A stretch of 41,025 bases of DNA, taken from positions 1 to 41,025 of IMG/VR virus record IMGVR_UViG_3300009085_000048; one strand, given 5' to 3'. The notes beneath the pieces are model-generated. The model made no database searches. It was not told the origin of the DNA and saw only the letters and a list, made by a program, of their open reading frames with translations. This document shows positions 9,106 to 17,153 of the stretch, in pieces. Every line of letters starts with the position of its first letter. Positions within the stretch are counted from its first letter, which is position 1. Position numbers and translations under genes: made by a program. Source of the stretch: a virus.

Positions 9106-9118
9106 GAAAGGTGGCGGA

Positions 9119-10276
9119 ATGACAATTAACTGGGCTGTGCTGACACACTACATCGGAATTGGTTACGGATACTCGACGCATCAAAAACGTTTGAGCGAAG
9201 CACTCTTGCGCGCGGGCGTGAAGTTTGACAAGGATGCGGATGTCGCGGTCCATCTTACGACACCCGATTGTTTTACGCCCGTTCCCGGAAAGTACAACAT
9301 CCTCTATACGATGTATGAGTGTCAAACGCTCCCCGAAAAATGGCAGAAGGAAATTCAACAGGCTGACTTGATTGTTGTTCCGTGTAAACAGAATAAATAT
9401 TTATTTGAACGATACACGAAAATACCGGTTGAGATATGCACGGAGGGTGTTGAGACGGACAAATATCTTTACCACGAAAGACATTTTCCAGAACCGTGGA
9501 ACAGGGCGAATCCGTTTGTTTTTATGTGGTTCGGCGCGACGAATCCGAGAAAAGGATATGAGCATGTGATCGCGGCATGGGAAAAATTTAACCTTTACCT
9601 TTTCAAAAATTACGGGAACTGCGAGCGCGAAAAGTTTATGCTGATTATGAAAACCACTCAGGAATCAGACCGCGAAGCAACGGTCAAGGTTGATTTCAGA
9701 TATGAAAATGGACAGATAGCTTTGAAGGACACGTTGAAAGAGACGTTGAAAGCGGAGCGCGTAATGAAGGTCGCTGGTAATGTGCTCGTTGATACCCGTC
9801 GGCTACCTGTTATATGCGAGAACGAGAATCAGAAAAGCCCTGAATCGCTCGTCGGATATTACAACGCGGCGCACTGTTTTCTGTTCCCCACACGCGGGGA
9901 AGGATTCGGGCTTACACTCGCAGAGGCGATGTCAACCGGGTGTCCGGTGATCTATACGCCGTGGTCCGGGCCTGTTGATTTTTGCGACGAGACGACAGGA
10001 TACCCGCTCAACTTTAAGTTTTCGCCGGTCCGCACAATCGGATTCGACGAAGAAAAAAAGCCGTTCATCTCGAACGAATCGACGGCGGCTGATCCGTCCG
10101 TTGAACATCTTGTCAGGCGGATGATTCAAGTCTATAAGGATTACGACAAAGCGTTGCAAAAAGGAAAGCGTGCGGCGCAGAGAATCCGCGATGGTTTTAC
10201 ATGGGATATCTCGGCGCGGCATATGATCAAAATAATTCAAAAATATACGGGTGAAAGATTGGAGGCGGTCGCTTGA
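9119..10276 (+). CDS. Glycosyltransferase (GT4-like, GT-B fold)
   Basis: A 385-residue glycosyltransferase starting at ATG 9119 (MTINWAVLTHYIG) after GGTGGCGG; the open frame upstream overlaps the capsid gene and the terminator and is unlikely to be used. The C-terminal domain has the nucleotide-sugar binding E-x7-E motif in GEGFGLTLAEAMSTGCPVIY near residues 260-268, and FMWFGATNPRKGYEHVI near residue 140 starts the second Rossmann domain. The N-terminal GYGYSTHQKRLSEALL is typical of GT4 enzymes. It would transfer a sugar to an unknown acceptor. Because it sits between capsid and decoration genes, virion proteins are candidate acceptors; DNA or cell-surface polymers are also possible. Confidence 0.85.
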   Translation: MTINWAVLTHYIGIGYGYSTHQKRLSEALLRAGVKFDKDADVAVHLTTPDCFTPVPGKYNILYTMYECQTLPEKWQKEIQQADLIVVPCKQNKYLFERYTKIPVEICTEGVETDKYLYHERHFPEPWNRANPFVFMWFGATNPRKGYEHVIAAWEKFNLYLFKNYGNCEREKFMLIMKTTQESDREATVKVDFRYENGQIALKDTLKETLKAERVMKVAGNVLVDTRRLPVICENENQKSPESLVGYYNAAHCFLFPTRGEGFGLTLAEAMSTGCPVIYTPWSGPVDFCDETTGYPLNFKFSPVRTIGFDEEKKPFISNESTAADPSVEHLVRRMIQVYKDYDKALQKGKRAAQRIRDGFTWDISARHMIKIIQKYTGERLEAVA

Positions 10277-10310
10277 AAACTTTCGGAAAACTTTTGAAAA
10301 CTTTTGAAAA
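10275..10310 (+). repeat. Short tandem repeat GAAAACTTTT
   Basis: Three and a half copies of a 10-bp unit (GAAAACTTTC with one extra base, then GAAAACTTTT twice, then GAAAA) fill the 49-nt gap between glycosyltransferase and radical SAM genes. A normal AGAAAGGA ribosome binding site follows at 10312-10319. Function is unknown; slippage variation could tune translation of the radical SAM gene. Confidence 0.7.
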
Positions 10311-10325
10311 TAGAAAGGATTCAAA

Positions 10326-11156
10326 ATGATAAACATTTTATTTTTCCCGACGATGCGGTGTAACCTTAAATGTGAATATTGTCATTTCAAGGTTGAGAAT
10401 GTCGAGGGTGGCTACACATGGGAAGGGTACGGGAAAGAGCATCGGATCGAAAATGAAGTTTCACCTCACGATGTATTAGATTTTCTATTGAAGAATAAAC
10501 CTTTTCATTTAGAGTTTTCAGGTGGCGAGCCGACACTCTGGAAAGGTTTCAAAGAACTCGTCAACAGTATCCCTGAGGGTAACACATGGGCAGTAACATC
10601 AAACACACTCGGGAATGTTGATGAAATAGATTTCGCAAATTGTAAAGCGTGGACCGCGTCATATCACGGCGTCAACTTAGAGAAGTTCGAGAAAAATATT
10701 TTTTCGATCCGTGATAGGTTCCCGTATATATTCGTCAATATCGTTGCTCAAAAAAGCAACGTTGATGAGGCAGTGCGAAGAGCGTTTCATTTTATGGCGC
10801 GCGGCGTGCGCCCGAACATTCTCCGGGAATTGAACCCCGGCGTCGATTGGCGTGAAAGCAAAGAATGGGATTTTCTCGCTGACTTGAAAACGGTCGGCAT
10901 GAATATTGTTGAAGACGACATCCCGCCTTCGTTTGACTTCGCGGCCGGATACACATGCCATGGAGGCGAATCGTATTTCGCAGTTATGCCTGACGGATCG
11001 TTGTATCGTTGTTATTCGGACGCGATGCGTGGGGAATCGATCGGAAAGATAAATGAATATGAAAAAAATGATGAAATGTATCGGTGTTTCAAGCCGTGCC
11101 TTGGTTGCGCGATGGACCACAAAGCACGAGTTACAAAAATAGGCGGCGCAAAATGA
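10326..11156 (+). CDS. Radical SAM enzyme with SPASM-like cysteine tail
   Basis: A 276-residue radical S-adenosylmethionine protein. Cys12, Cys16 and Cys19 (CNLKCEYC) ligate the 4Fe-4S cluster and SGGEP near residue 70 binds SAM. The C-terminus has additional cysteines (YTCHGG, YRCYSD, then CFKPCLGCAMDH) in a short SPASM/twitch-like arrangement, typical of enzymes that modify peptides or carry auxiliary clusters. Its stop overlaps the start of a 25-residue peptide gene (ATGA). Inside a capsid-tail module this is unusual. A substrate cannot be assigned; modification of a virion protein, of the glycosyltransferase product or of the tiny peptide are options. Confidence 0.85.
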   Translation: MINILFFPTMRCNLKCEYCHFKVENVEGGYTWEGYGKEHRIENEVSPHDVLDFLLKNKPFHLEFSGGEPTLWKGFKELVNSIPEGNTWAVTSNTLGNVDEIDFANCKAWTASYHGVNLEKFEKNIFSIRDRFPYIFVNIVAQKSNVDEAVRRAFHFMARGVRPNILRELNPGVDWRESKEWDFLADLKTVGMNIVEDDIPPSFDFAAGYTCHGGESYFAVMPDGSLYRCYSDAMRGESIGKINEYEKNDEMYRCFKPCLGCAMDHKARVTKIGGAK

Positions 11157-11230
11157 CAGCGGCTCCACTGCTCGGGCTGATAGGATTGATCGTACTCGTC
11201 ATTGCTCTGATTATATGGAGGAAAAAATAA
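11153..11230 (+). CDS. 25-residue single-span membrane peptide
   Basis: ATG 11153 overlaps the radical SAM stop codon (ATGA) and the frame ends at TAA 11228-11230, whose last A starts the next gene (TAATG). The peptide begins MTAAPLLGLIGLIVLVIALI and ends IWRKK: a hydrophobic span of about 18 residues with a positive end, predicted N-out/C-in. Two-sided translational coupling supports a real gene. It could be a small membrane anchor or holin-like peptide. A substrate role for the adjacent radical SAM enzyme is only a positional guess, since it lacks a typical leader/core layout. Confidence 0.65.
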   Translation: MTAAPLLGLIGLIVLVIALIIWRKK

Positions 11231-11721
11231 TGGGTGAAATGCTTGTCAAGAAAGCCGACTCTCACTGGACGGATTTTCTCACGCCGGAACAGCTTGCAGA
11301 GGACAATATAAAGCTCATAGCATATCTCGAAAAATCTCCAGGCGGGTTTATCGTTGAGGTACAGCCGGACGGTTTTTTTGCGACGCCTGAAAACTTGACC
11401 GGGCGCGGATGGCGCGGCGATAAATTCAATCTCGTAAAAGTTACGAATGGAACAGTCGCGCAGATATACGCGACGGTCAAGAACAAAGAGAAGATTATAA
11501 TTTTCAACGGGCAGGAAATCCCGGCTTTATCTGAAGTACTCGATCTGACGAAACTCGATCCGCCCGTACCGTGGGAAACTGGATTGTATCCCGTGCGATA
11601 TATCTACACATCGACACTAAACAAACTGAAATACAAAACAGTCGATTACTCCAAAGTAGCCGACTTGATTGAACAAACTGATATTGACCCTAAGATTGCA
11701 AAGGCGGCAAGGCTGAAATAA
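11230..11721 (+). CDS. Hypothetical head-region protein
   Basis: A 163-residue protein of unknown family. ATG 11230 (MGEMLVKK) is preferred over the in-frame ATG at 11215, because GGAGG at 11216-11220 has proper spacing only to the later start and the preceding gene ends in TAATG. It is acidic-basic mixed, lacks membrane spans or signal peptide, and the middle (GFIVEVQPDGFFATPENLTGRG) looks beta-rich. Its TAATG overlap with the next structural gene suggests a virion or assembly role. Confidence 0.75.
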   Translation: MGEMLVKKADSHWTDFLTPEQLAEDNIKLIAYLEKSPGGFIVEVQPDGFFATPENLTGRGWRGDKFNLVKVTNGTVAQIYATVKNKEKIIIFNGQEIPALSEVLDLTKLDPPVPWETGLYPVRYIYTSTLNKLKYKTVDYSKVADLIEQTDIDPKIAKAARLK

Positions 11722-13109
11722 TGGCAACAGCGCGGACACGATATGCAAATACTGATGTCTCAGGCGGCGCGGCGGATGGTACGAGTCTCGCGAATGCTTA
11801 CTCCTCTTTGTCCGCGCTCGAAGCTGCCGAGGATGATCTGGGGAATCTCGTGTCACGCGATGAGTGGCTCGATGTTCGCGCATATGCGAGCGCGGGAACA
11901 GCTGATACAACAAAATGCACGATCGCCGGGTGGACGTTAGATGGTACACGATACATACAGATCGATAGTCCTGACGGATCGTACAAGCTCGAAGTGAGCA
12001 ATGATGACGCGCTTGTCATTCAGTGCACGAACATCAAGTTTAAACGAATTCGCGGAACCATCACAAGCGGCGACAGCACGAACGATATTTTCTTTGATGG
12101 TTCGTATGTAGCGGCAGCCGCAACGTGTGAAATTGATCGGTGTTATGTGTACGCATCTGGTTCGACAGTGTTCACCGTATTCTCATTCACCGATTCGGAT
12201 TTTACTTTTTACATACGCTCGTCAATTTCGGAATCTGTTTCGACTGGACGCGGGCATTATCACGTCGCGAACACCGGGTATATTTATCAGTGTACCCACA
12301 AGGGAGGCGCGAGCGGTTTCCGATCAGGTACAAGTGGCACATACACGCTTACGAACGATATCTTTTTCTCTACGGCTGATGATATTATTGTCGGAGCAGG
12401 ATCAACAGTCAACACTCTTAATTGTGGTACGGACGATGGTGATGGAACAAATCCGATCGATGCGGTTGACGATGACTGGTCGAACGAATTCACAGACTAC
12501 GCGAACGGCGATTACACGCCTCTGAACTCAGGCAACATCTATCAGGCCGGAGCTGACCTCGATATTGCCGCGGACTACGCCGGTAATGCGTTTGATTCAT
12601 CAACTCCGACAATCGGAGCGTATGAATATGTATCAGCGTCATCCGACACCGAATTGACGGTTGCGGATATTGATATTGGCCTTGATGTCGCGTTGGATGC
12701 GAATCCGTTGACCGCCGCCGCGCAATTATCAATCGATGATATTGATATCGGCCTTGATGTTGCGATGGACTCAAACGCGCTCACGACAGCCGCTCTGTTG
12801 AGTGTAGCGGATATTGATATCGGCCTTGATGTTGCGATGGATGCGCCGGACATTATTTATTATACACTTGGCGATACTGTGCTTGTCGTCGATGATGTGA
12901 GTATCGGCCTTGATGTCGCGATGGATGCGCTTGTGCTTACATCCGCGTCGACACTATCGGTCAATAATATTGATATCGGTTTAGAGATAATTTTTGATGA
13001 AGTACCGGACGCTGATAAACCGGTAAGCGTAAGTTTGACGGCGACCGTTAAATCAATTACGGTGTCGGCGTCCGTCGAACAGATAACAATTGAAGCGGTG
13101 GAGGTATAA
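11721..13109 (+). CDS. Beta-rich virion protein with repeated DIDIGLDVAMD units
   Basis: A 462-residue acidic protein. Residues 1-300 resemble a right-handed beta-helix: short strands with many Ser/Thr/Gly/Asp, for example TRYIQIDSPDGSYKLEVSN and CTNIKFKRIRGTIT. Residues 313-430 hold repeats around DIDIGLDVAMD; three are regular 24-residue units, two further are diverged. No catalytic motif is seen. Position behind the capsid genes suggests a head fibre or decoration protein, possibly extending outward through the repeats. The low-complexity repeat DNA could change copy number between isolates. Start is by TAATG coupling to the previous gene. Confidence 0.75.
   Translation: MATARTRYANTDVSGGAADGTSLANAYSSLSALEAAEDDLGNLVSRDEWLDVRAYASAGTADTTKCTIAGWTLDGTRYIQIDSPDGSYKLEVSNDDALVIQCTNIKFKRIRGTITSGDSTNDIFFDGSYVAAAATCEIDRCYVYASGSTVFTVFSFTDSDFTFYIRSSISESVSTGRGHYHVANTGYIYQCTHKGGASGFRSGTSGTYTLTNDIFFSTADDIIVGAGSTVNTLNCGTDDGDGTNPIDAVDDDWSNEFTDYANGDYTPLNSGNIYQAGADLDIAADYAGNAFDSSTPTIGAYEYVSASSDTELTVADIDIGLDVALDANPLTAAAQLSIDDIDIGLDVAMDSNALTTAALLSVADIDIGLDVAMDAPDIIYYTLGDTVLVVDDVSIGLDVAMDALVLTSASTLSVNNIDIGLEIIFDEVPDADKPVSVSLTATVKSITVSASVEQITIEAVEV
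12666..12960 (+). repeat. 72-bp coding repeats
   Basis: The element GATATTGATAT(T/C)GGCCTTGATG recurs at 12666, 12738 and 12810, exactly 72 bp apart, and in weaker form near 12895 and 12967. It encodes the DIDIGLD motif of the surrounding gene. Nucleotide identity between units is high, which suggests recent duplication or gene conversion. Confidence 0.85.
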
Positions 13110-13110
13110 C

Positions 13111-13197
13111 ATGGATACGGTTTTGAAAGTCGATAACATTTCTATAAAATTAAGAAAGCGTCTCGTCAAAAAAGAGAACGCGGAGGAGAAGAAATAA
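13111..13197 (+). CDS. 28-residue basic peptide
   Basis: A short gene (MDTVLKVDNISIKLRKRLVK, ending KENAEEKK) with a strong GGAGG seven nucleotides before ATG 13111 and a TAATG overlap with the next gene. It is highly charged and has no membrane span. The tight fit between flanking genes and good start signal are the evidence that it is real; function is unknown. Confidence 0.6.
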   Translation: MDTVLKVDNISIKLRKRLVKKENAEEKK

Positions 13198-13586
13198 TGG
13201 CAAAGTCATTTAATGAAACCGCGCCTCTTGATGCGGCGCTCAACGTCATCAAAAACAACGCCGTTGAATTGACGGTGTGCTCAACACAACCGACGACATA
13301 CGCGGAGGGTCATACGACCTATAAACTCGCGGGTGTTACGATTGACACCGGAGATTTCACAGGTCCGGCGGCGGGTGATGCGGGCGGACGGAAATTGACC
13401 GTCGCGCAACAGGCGACAATCACAATCACAGCGTCCGGGACCGCCGCGCATGTCGCGTTGCTCGATAGTGACGACACGCTGTTGCTCGTGACGACGTGCA
13501 CCAATCAGGCGTTAGTCGATAATGATGCAAATACGGTTACGGTCCCGGCGTGGGATATTGAAATTGATGTGGACACAATAACATGA
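13197..13586 (+). CDS. Hypothetical structural protein, beta-rich
   Basis: A 129-residue acidic, alanine- and threonine-rich protein (ATITITASGTAAHVALLDSD) lacking basic or hydrophobic segments. Proteins of this size and composition next to connector genes are often capsid decoration or head-joining proteins, but no family motif is recognised here. ATG comes from TAATG overlap; the end overlaps the next gene by ATGA. Confidence 0.75.
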   Translation: MAKSFNETAPLDAALNVIKNNAVELTVCSTQPTTYAEGHTTYKLAGVTIDTGDFTGPAAGDAGGRKLTVAQQATITITASGTAAHVALLDSDDTLLLVTTCTNQALVDNDANTVTVPAWDIEIDVDTIT

Positions 13587-14518
13587 CGCTATTAACGACG
13601 AAGCTGACAAATAAAAGCGGCGCAAGTATCGAAGTTACCCTCAAAGATGAGGCGAGCGATAATATCTCCGCGTCGTTTATCTCGAACCTCAAATGGTCGC
13701 TCTATGATGCGGACGATGCGGTCATAAACAGCAGGTCCGATGTTGTCGTGACGCCGATCGCAAATCCGTTTTATGTGACGCTTACGGCAAGCGATACGGA
13801 CAACGCGGACGGGTTAAAGAGAAAACTTGTTGTGACGTTTGACGCCGATACATCGTTAGGTGACGACATTGCGCAGGAACAGACAATTATTTTTGAGATT
13901 GAAGGCGACGCGGACGAAGCGGTCATACTCGACGTTGAAAATAATCTGATTACGTTGACACAATTGCAGACGTATTTAAACGTCTCGACGGCGGACGGGT
14001 ACGACGACAGACTTGAAGATATTATCAACGCAGTGTCTGAGTTTTGCAACACGTACACTGGAAGAAAACTTAAGGCGCGGAATCTCGTCGAGTATTACGA
14101 CGGGGACGGCGGTGATGAGCTGTACGTTGATAATCCTCCGATCAATTCTACGCGGTCAACTATCCAGATATGGGGTGACACCGATGTGCCGCGTTCGTAT
14201 GACACCGCCGATCTGTACAGCGCGGACAGCATCGATATTTATTCAGACCTCGGAAAAATCATTTTACTCGATGACTCGTTTTTGTCCGGTAGAAAAACAA
14301 TCAAGGTATCGTACAACGGTGGATATACGGTTATTCCGTATCAGTTGCAAAGGGTCGCGCTTAAGATTTGCGCCGCGCTCTGGAAAACGGAGGTTGATAA
14401 GCTCGCCGGGGTTCGCACGATCGCGGGCGGTGGTGGATCAATCAATCTCGATATTGAATCAGTGTTGACACAATTCGATCGCGATGTGTTAGACACGTTC
14501 AAGAGGATAAAGATTTGA
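13583..14518 (+). CDS. Head-tail connector (gp6-like adaptor) with N-terminal beta domain
   Basis: A 311-residue protein. Residues 120-311 fit HK97 gp6/SPP1 gp15-like adaptors: LITLTQLQTYLNVSTADGYDDRLEDIINAVSEF is the helical start and LQRVALKICAALWKTEVDKL near residue 260 the conserved late helix. Residues 1-115 form a separate beta-rich region (LTASDTDNADGLKRKLVVTFDAD) unlike the usual adaptor, possibly an Ig-like fold. It would sit on the portal ring and prepare it for tail attachment. The gene couples to its neighbours by ATGA at the start and overlaps the next gene's TTG start. Confidence 0.8.
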   Translation: MTLLTTKLTNKSGASIEVTLKDEASDNISASFISNLKWSLYDADDAVINSRSDVVVTPIANPFYVTLTASDTDNADGLKRKLVVTFDADTSLGDDIAQEQTIIFEIEGDADEAVILDVENNLITLTQLQTYLNVSTADGYDDRLEDIINAVSEFCNTYTGRKLKARNLVEYYDGDGGDELYVDNPPINSTRSTIQIWGDTDVPRSYDTADLYSADSIDIYSDLGKIILLDDSFLSGRKTIKVSYNGGYTVIPYQLQRVALKICAALWKTEVDKLAGVRTIAGGGGSINLDIESVLTQFDRDVLDTFKRIKI

Positions 14519-15066
14519 TAAACATCCGTGTTGAGGACCTTGGCGACTCCTCAAAAAAAGCGATTGAAACTCTGCAAAGGATCAAGCGCGAGTTCCCCGA
14601 TATCACTGAAATGATCATCCGTCGATGGTGTGAAGGCGTTATCAAGATTGCACAAAAAGAATATTTAAACGCGCCTACCTCCGACATGTCGAGATTGCAT
14701 CGAGTAACGGGAAAGCTCGCCGCGTCAATGCAATATTGGATGGTCGGAAAAGATACGGGGGATGTAGGATCAAACTTGATTTATGCGCGTATACAACACG
14801 AAGGCGGGATTATATCGCCGGGCGCAAGGGGTTTCCTTGCGTGGCCGATTATGACCGGTGTGTATATTACGCGAACCGGCGCACTACGAAAAAAGCCGAC
14901 GAAGGCCGTGGCTGGATATGCATTTACAACGCGCCCCGTAACCATTCCCGCGCGCCCGTATATCAAGCCGTCGATCCATGATTATTTTGCGCGTGGGATC
15001 GGGGAAAAAGAAGCGGAACGGGTGCTCGAACAAGAGATAAAAAAGAGGGCTGAAAATGGCGTATGA
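14515..15066 (+). CDS. Tail completion/virion morphogenesis protein (HK97 gp10 or Mu gpG-like)
   Basis: A 183-residue protein with YARIQHEGGIISP near residue 92 and IPARPYIKPS near residue 150, the two landmarks of phage tail-completion proteins of the HK97 gp10/Mu gpG type. It would help join head and tail or finish the tail. The probable start is TTG 14515, overlapping the previous stop (TTGA) with GAGGATAA upstream; no ATG is close. It overlaps the next gene by 11 nt. Confidence 0.75.
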   Translation: MINIRVEDLGDSSKKAIETLQRIKREFPDITEMIIRRWCEGVIKIAQKEYLNAPTSDMSRLHRVTGKLAASMQYWMVGKDTGDVGSNLIYARIQHEGGIISPGARGFLAWPIMTGVYITRTGALRKKPTKAVAGYAFTTRPVTIPARPYIKPSIHDYFARGIGEKEAERVLEQEIKKRAENGV

Positions 15067-15535
15067 ATCGAGAATTGAAGACATCATCACGGATGTAAAA
15101 GAATATTTTGAGGATAATATCGATACGTATTTGAACGGAATCGAGACATTGAAAAATGATTCGATTCTTGTTCCGAATTTCCTCGAAGTCGTTCTGGATG
15201 ATATTGACATTTACAATTGTGCAAAATATCCGATCTGCATGTTTGATCCGACGGAAATAATCATCGAACCATTATCTAAAGGTTCCGACCTTTTGCAGAT
15301 ATCATTCAACATCGTGATAGTGATCACCGGCGGAAAGCGGTCGAATATCACGACACAAATTATGCGGTATGTTGACGGCGTTAGACAGTTGTTTGCCGCT
15401 GAACCGACGTGCGGAAATGCGGTCGATGAGACCGATGAAAATATCAAGGTTCAAATCTTTCCGAGTCTCCCCGGAGATACGGAAAAGAAAACGGCGGTCG
15501 TGACCGTGACCGTCCGCAAATCAGTAGGGAGGTAA
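15056..15535 (+). CDS. Tail terminator-like protein
   Basis: A 159-residue protein between the gp10-like and tail tube genes, the usual place for a tail terminator or neck protein. Helical N-terminus (RIEDIITDVKEYFEDNIDTYL) followed by alternating strands (LQISFNIVIVITGG, KKTAVVTVTVRKS) is compatible with the lambda gpU fold. No diagnostic motif, so the assignment rests on size, order and secondary-structure impression. Confidence 0.6.
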   Translation: MAYESRIEDIITDVKEYFEDNIDTYLNGIETLKNDSILVPNFLEVVLDDIDIYNCAKYPICMFDPTEIIIEPLSKGSDLLQISFNIVIVITGGKRSNITTQIMRYVDGVRQLFAAEPTCGNAVDETDENIKVQIFPSLPGDTEKKTAVVTVTVRKSVGR

Positions 15536-15540
15536 AGGAC

Positions 15541-16530
15541 ATGGGAAACATTACCGGACAAGGCGCGGTCATACAGTTTGCGTCAAAGGCAGATTGGAAT
15601 ATCACGCCTGAAACACCGACTTTACAAGTCGAATTTACGAGTGAGGGTTTGAAGCTCAATAAAAATTATATTGACTCAGACGCCCTTCTCGGAAACATCA
15701 CAACAAACAGGATGGACCCCGCCGGGCAGTCGTGCGACGGTCCATGGTCGATGATCGTGCATCCGAATAACATTGGATTGTTGTTATCAGCGGCGTTCGG
15801 ATCGGAGTCGTCAGCGGACGGAGTCGGCGCAACATCGACAATTTACGCACATTCATTTTCATGTGTCCCGTGTGGGAGCGCATACAGCTTGCCGATCTTG
15901 ACGGCGGTCGTCGATCGTGTGCAGTCGTGCGTCGCGTATCCGGCGGTTAAAATCGACTCACTTTCGATTAACGCGAAAGTAAATGATTACGTGCGAGCGG
16001 ATTTCTCGTCGCGAGGGATCGGGGAAGTTGCCGGGACAAAGGCGAGTCTTTCATATTCAACTTTGCGGCCGTTCCAGTTTATTGATCTCGCGGTTTCGGT
16101 CGATGGAACTCCGCTTGCGGATGTGACCGACCTGAAATTAACGATCAACAACGGACTCGAAACTGATCTTTATTGCGCGGGCGCGAGCGCGGAATACATG
16201 AAAGAGATCGAACCGCAAGCGCGGGAAATTACCGGTACGATCGAGATGTTGTATCAGGATGAAGCGGACACAATTCGTGAATCTAATTTCAAAGTCGGGA
16301 CGGCGCTGTCCGCCGTATTCACATTTACATCAACCGAACTCGCCGGGGAAGGTGAATATTATGTTCTTCGCATAACGTTGCCAACATGTTACATCACCGA
16401 TGCGCCGGTAAACGTAGGCGGAAAAGATAGAATCCGAATACCGCTGTCATTCAAGGCGGTGCAGGCGACGGGCACGGAACCAATTACAATTGTACTTGTA
16501 GACAAACAAGCTACAAAATATATCACATAA
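15541..16530 (+). CDS. Major tail tube protein
   Basis: A 329-residue beta-rich protein directly upstream of the frameshifted chaperone and tape measure genes, the invariant position of the tail tube gene in siphoviruses. The start (MGNITGQGAVIQFASK), the central LKLTINNGLETD and the C-terminal CYITDAPVNVGGKDRIRIPLSFKA are typical of tail tube proteins of the phage_tube type. It would polymerise into the tube around the tape measure. Ribosome binding site GGGAGGTAAAGG precedes ATG 15541. Confidence 0.85.
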   Translation: MGNITGQGAVIQFASKADWNITPETPTLQVEFTSEGLKLNKNYIDSDALLGNITTNRMDPAGQSCDGPWSMIVHPNNIGLLLSAAFGSESSADGVGATSTIYAHSFSCVPCGSAYSLPILTAVVDRVQSCVAYPAVKIDSLSINAKVNDYVRADFSSRGIGEVAGTKASLSYSTLRPFQFIDLAVSVDGTPLADVTDLKLTINNGLETDLYCAGASAEYMKEIEPQAREITGTIEMLYQDEADTIRESNFKVGTALSAVFTFTSTELAGEGEYYVLRITLPTCYITDAPVNVGGKDRIRIPLSFKAVQATGTEPITIVLVDKQATKYIT

Positions 16531-16546
16531 CGAAAGGCAGGCGGCT

Positions 16547-16882
16547 ATGAAAGTATCAGAGATCAAAGGATTTTTTACAACACGAATCGACCTCGGAAAG
16601 TTTTTTGAAAAAGAAGACTCCGAGGTATGGATCGAGTTACGCGAACCGACGGAGGATGAGATTATGAAAGCGTCCGGGAAAGACGCGGATCGAAACGTCG
16701 AGAACTTGAAAAAAATGTGGAAATCGTGCGTCGTCGATCACAATCTCTACAACGACGACGACACGAAATTGACGGACAAGGAAGTGTGTGAAATCTTGTC
16801 TAAAAAAGGGTGGTGCGTTGTCCACATCGTGAACGAGTGGAACAAACAAATCCCTTTAGTGATGGAGAAAAATTCGGTTTGA
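16547..16882 (+). CDS. Tail assembly chaperone, short form
   Basis: A 111-residue acidic protein (RIDLGKFFEKEDSEVWIEL and ELREPTEDEIMKASG) between tail tube and tape measure genes, equivalent to lambda gpG. It would coat the tape measure protein during tail assembly. Its 3' part overlaps a second frame in the -1 register, so a longer gpGT-like product is expected by ribosomal frameshifting. Candidate slip sites are an A6G run (16802-16808) and GAAAAAT (16867-16873). Confidence 0.8.
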   Translation: MKVSEIKGFFTTRIDLGKFFEKEDSEVWIELREPTEDEIMKASGKDADRNVENLKKMWKSCVVDHNLYNDDDTKLTDKEVCEILSKKGWCVVHIVNEWNKQIPLVMEKNSV

Positions 16883-17148
16883 ATGTAGCCGCCACCACGT
16901 TGTTCAACGGACTCGCTGTGACAAGCGAGTCCCGCGAACACGTGAACGACTGGGCGCGGATCATCCGGGTTTTTCTCCGATGCATCGACCGGGAACACGG
17001 GCATTACATCCGGTTCCCGTGGGGGGGTTGCGAGCGTGAGCAACCGATCAAGACGATGGAAGCATTCGACCTGTTGCAACAAGCATTCGTAAGGTGCATA
17101 CACAACAGTATCGAAACGGCAAAAAGTAAAATAAACGTGCGGAGGTAG
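16804..17148 (+). CDS. Tail assembly chaperone, -1 frame extension
   Basis: This frame is open from 16804 (just after a stop at 16801-16803) to TAG 17146-17148 and is -1 relative to the short chaperone. Beyond the short form's stop it encodes about 90 residues (LAVTSESREHVNDWARIIRV, later MEAFDLLQQAFVRCIHNSIE), helical like lambda gpT. It has no good start of its own; GTG 16810 and TTG 16879 are weak options. Expression as a frameshift fusion with the upstream protein is inferred from lambda-like tail genes. Confidence 0.65.
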   Translation, partial: KRVVRCPHRERVEQTNPFSDGEKFGLNVAATTLFNGLAVTSESREHVNDWARIIRVFLRCIDREHGHYIRFPWGGCEREQPIKTMEAFDLLQQAFVRCIHNSIETAKSKINVRR

Positions 17149-17153
17149 TAGGA

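Noticed and set aside
9002-9118. Upstream extension of the glycosyltransferase into the capsid gene
   Set aside because: It would cross the terminator hairpin and the capsid coding end; ATG 9119 has a better ribosome binding site and matches the GT4 N-terminus.
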